The position numbers were made by a program, and so were the translations under genes. From Planctomycetota bacterium (lineage in GTDB: Bacteria > Planctomycetota > Phycisphaerae > UBA1845 > PWPN01): a stretch of 8,667 nucleotides of DNA. Below are positions 6,401 to 8,667 of this stretch, in pieces; positions within the stretch are counted from its first letter, which is position 1; each line of letters begins with the position of its first letter. The stretch is from the NCBI GenBank assembly GCA_020346805.1, contig CP070790.1, forward strand, positions 4,106,367-4,115,033. The letters are read 5' to 3'. Under the pieces are notes generated by a model. That model was not told the DNA's origin. It saw only the letters and a program-made list of their open reading frames with translations, and searched no databases.

Positions 6401-8326
6401 ATGGGATTCAATGAAGGTGATCAGGCAGGATTTACCGGTAGTGCTCTGAGCGATATCAATGGTGACGGGATAGATGATTTTGTGCTGGTCAGCCGATTCG
6501 GTCAGCCATGGGGAATGGCAAATGTTGGTACCGCTCACGTTGTACTTGGTCTTCCGAATGGCCAGAAATTTGGTAATGAGATTTCCCTGAACAGCGTTGG
6601 AACTTTGTATGACGGTTCCTTACTTGCTATGCAGTATCGTACTACTGGTACTGATGGAATTACATCTGTCTGCCGGGTAGGTGATGTTACCGGTGATCAA
6701 CTGCCGGAAATTCTATTCGGGATTCCTTTTTTTGAACAGATATATGACCACCACGATGATGATCCTTGTGATTGTGCGTGGAAACAGGATCTAGATGATC
6801 CGACGAACGATGTCGTTCCATGCTATTGGGATTTATTACCCAATCCTTTGTCGGAGGCTAATAATCAAGAGATAGAATTTTGGGATGGTATCAAAACGAA
6901 TGATTTTGATGAAAATGCCTTTCTGTATCCACCGTGTTCAAATGATTTGGATCAGGGCCAATCGACTCCTATTGATGGCGGTTATGCAATCATGGTGGGG
7001 AGTCAAAATAGTTTTTCAAGTGGTATTATTCGCCTGGCTATGGGGGGGATGGATGGTAATACACTATATGGTGGTTATAATGCTGTGGGTCAGTCGCGAG
7101 AAGGAGATCCACCGTACGGTGCCCGTTGGCGCGGACCTTGGTACGATGTGCGTGATTTTACCCAAACTGAAAGTCCCTATTCGATTGTAACTGATAATCG
7201 CTTTGGGGAAACGGTTAGAAGTATGCCGCGGATGACTGATAACTCGTCGAGTACGCCCGCCAATTACGGGCCGAATTTATTAATATCGGCGCCGATGGGT
7301 ATGAGCGGCCGTGGAATGGTCACTTATCATCCGGGGCAGGATTTTACAACTTTCTGTGGGAACAATTCGCACTCTTTTCCTTGTTATGATGCTTGTATTG
7401 GCAGTTGTCCGGGTATTGGGCGTCGTAGGTTATACCCCGGTTTCGATACGATAATCGGTTCCGCTATTGGAGATGAGCTCGGTTATGCTGATGCAGCCGG
7501 TGATTATAACATGGACGGAAGTCGGGATATTGTCTGTGGTGCGCCGGGAGCGGATCGTGACGGGGTGGTTGATGGCGGTATCGTGTATGTCATATTTGGC
7601 CGACCGGATTTTACCGGTATGGATCTTGGAGAACAAAATCCGCCCCGAATGGAGATCCGGGGGACAAATAATGGTGATCGTTTAGGAGAAATGCAGACTA
7701 TCGTCGGCGACTTGAATCAGGATGGTTTGCCCGATATCGGTTTTGCCTCACGACATGCAGATGGGCCCGGTGGTATTGATTCCGGTTTTATTGGTATTGT
7801 ATTCGGTGGCCGGCGTTTAACCGGCGAACATATCTTTACCGTCAATCAGGTGGCTACTTCTCAATTACCGGGAGTTAAAATTTATGGTACCCAGCCCAAC
7901 GGCCATGCCGGCTCAATTCTCTCCAATGTCGGTGATTATAACGGCGACAGTATTGATGATATGTTAATTTGTGCCTGCAATGAAATCCGAACCATTGATG
8001 GGCTTACCCGTCGGGGGGTCGCCTATCTGATATTCGGCGGACCACATATGTACAACCAGACATTCAATCTCAGCGATGTCGGCACCTCGAGACTACCTGG
8101 CATTGTTTTTGTCAGCCCTTATGAAGTTGGAAGTGCTGAAGAAGCTCCGATTGATTCGGTATGCGGTATCGGGGATATTAATAGTGATGGATTCGCCGAT
8201 ATTCTTATCGGGGTAAGTATGGCAGACTACATCAATCCACTTGAACCCAGCCAGCGCCGAAATAACGCGGGCGAGGCTTATCTGATCTACGGCAGCAACA
8301 CCGGTTCAAACAAGGTGGGCTGGTGA
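6401..8326 (+). CDS. FG-GAP repeat (integrin alpha-type beta-propeller) protein, C-terminal part of a frameshifted gene
   Basis: A 641-codon frame. Its sense extends 13 codons upstream of this ATG (to 6362), and the ATG has no Shine-Dalgarno, so it is probably not a separate gene. It carries FG-GAP blades, each with an Asp-rich calcium-type loop: 'SDINGDGIDDFVL' (17-29), 'GDVTGDQLPEILFG' (94-107), 'GDYNMDGSRDIVCGAP' (367-382), 'GDLNQDGLPDIGFA' (436-449), 'GDYNGDSIDDMLICA' (511-525) and 'GDINSDGFADILIG' (591-604). A further blade at about 266-300 ('RFGETV...NLLISAP') lacks the loop, which would complete a seven-bladed propeller. Between blades 2 and 3 there is an insert of about 150 residues rich in Asp, His and Cys, and a second Cys cluster sits at 319-336. 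These Cys could form disulfides after export. There is no C-terminal anchor, dockerin or sorting motif. A role in surface adhesion or ligand binding is inferred from the fold only. Confidence 0.88.
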   Translation: MGFNEGDQAGFTGSALSDINGDGIDDFVLVSRFGQPWGMANVGTAHVVLGLPNGQKFGNEISLNSVGTLYDGSLLAMQYRTTGTDGITSVCRVGDVTGDQLPEILFGIPFFEQIYDHHDDDPCDCAWKQDLDDPTNDVVPCYWDLLPNPLSEANNQEIEFWDGIKTNDFDENAFLYPPCSNDLDQGQSTPIDGGYAIMVGSQNSFSSGIIRLAMGGMDGNTLYGGYNAVGQSREGDPPYGARWRGPWYDVRDFTQTESPYSIVTDNRFGETVRSMPRMTDNSSSTPANYGPNLLISAPMGMSGRGMVTYHPGQDFTTFCGNNSHSFPCYDACIGSCPGIGRRRLYPGFDTIIGSAIGDELGYADAAGDYNMDGSRDIVCGAPGADRDGVVDGGIVYVIFGRPDFTGMDLGEQNPPRMEIRGTNNGDRLGEMQTIVGDLNQDGLPDIGFASRHADGPGGIDSGFIGIVFGGRRLTGEHIFTVNQVATSQLPGVKIYGTQPNGHAGSILSNVGDYNGDSIDDMLICACNEIRTIDGLTRRGVAYLIFGGPHMYNQTFNLSDVGTSRLPGIVFVSPYEVGSAEEAPIDSVCGIGDINSDGFADILIGVSMADYINPLEPSQRRNNAGEAYLIYGSNTGSNKVGW

Positions 8327-8474
8327 TGGCGTAGATGGTTCCAGGCTTATTATAATCTGTTTCTATTTAACCATGTTTGCTTGACAATAACTCAATTCTT
8401 GCGCATCCTCATCTTGTTTTAATAGCGGATATTCTGTTAGCAAGTAATGGATTCCTCTAGGTTGGTGTATTGTC

Positions 8475-8667
8475 ATGCAATTGATCTGTAAGCAATCACC
8501 GCTTCGCGGCAGCGTTGATATACCCGGTTCCAAATCTCATACCATCCGGGCAGTGGCCATTGCCTCATTGGCCGATGGTCGAAGTCGAGTCGAGGCCCCG
8601 CTGGTGTCGGCCGACACCCTGGCGGCCGTCGATGCCTACCGGGCCCTGGGTGCCGGAATTGATATGC
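8475..8667 (+). CDS. aroA: 3-phosphoshikimate 1-carboxyvinyltransferase (EPSP synthase), N-terminal part
   Basis: Joins shikimate 3-phosphate and phosphoenolpyruvate in the aromatic amino acid (chorismate) pathway. Only the first 64 codons are in the window; the gene runs off the right edge. 'LRGSVDIPGSKSHTIRAVAI' (10-29) contains the active-site Lys20, Ser21 and Arg25, corresponding to the Lys-Ser-x-x-x-Arg that binds shikimate phosphate in known enzymes. It is followed by 'SADTLAAVDAYRALGAGI' (45-62), the usual Asp-Thr helix before the first long strand. The His-Thr-Ile in place of the common Leu/Val-Ser-Asn suggests a divergent sub-branch. The start matches the family, although the nearest AGG is 14 nt upstream, so the ribosome site is weak. 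It lies 148 nt after the FG-GAP gene and is unlikely to share its function. Confidence 0.93.
   Translation, partial: MQLICKQSPLRGSVDIPGSKSHTIRAVAIASLADGRSRVEAPLVSADTLAAVDAYRALGAGIDM

Noticed and set aside
8381..8409. A perfect TTGACA at 8381-8386 upstream of aroA as a promoter
   Set aside because: No good -10 box stands at normal spacing (CATCCT at 17 nt matches in three positions). The nearby perfect TATAAT at 8351-8356 lies on the wrong side of it.

Overview
The window is a piece of bacterial chromosome, most likely from a planctomycete (Phycisphaerae-like). This is an inference from three things: a large secreted FG-GAP/integrin-type propeller protein whose N-terminus ends in a Gln-Gly-Cys-Pro motif, an AroA with a 'KSHTIR' active-site loop, and the moderate base composition with many short standalone genes. 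No rRNA, tRNA, insertion sequence or CRISPR array is visible. All genes except one lie on the + strand.

Layout from left to right: the 3' end of a flavin-reductase-like gene (2-136, +); a small convergent gene for a standalone CBM48 glycogen-binding domain (180-461, -); a long intergenic region with hairpins and AT-rich stretches (about 462-870); an MBL-fold metallo-hydrolase (871-1752, +); a central carbon cluster of gap (1884-2900), pgk (3131-4375) and rpe (4390-5103), all +; a large exported protein read here as two pieces in different frames (5298-6386 and 6401-8326, +); and the first 64 codons of aroA (8475 to the window end, +).

gap and pgk encode consecutive steps of glycolysis/gluconeogenesis (GAPDH, then phosphoglycerate kinase). 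rpe links the same triose-phosphate pool to the pentose-phosphate pathway. pgk and rpe are only 14 nt apart and are surely cotranscribed. gap and pgk are separated by 230 nt that can fold into up to three stem-loops, so expression may be tuned between them. The CBM48 protein, if it binds glycogen as its conserved residues suggest, also fits a carbon-storage theme, but no partner enzyme is in view.

The most useful observation is that the two downstream open frames are almost certainly one gene of about 1009 codons: signal peptide, two Ig-like domains, then a propeller with six recognisable calcium-type FG-GAP blades and one degenerate blade. A single-base frame change at about 6363-6371 splits it. 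This could be a sequencing/assembly error, a mutation, or -1 frameshifting. I found no convincing new multi-gene system. Other points worth checking are the unconventional start of rpe, the false signal peptide on the MBL protein, and the structured leaders of the MBL, gap and pgk genes.
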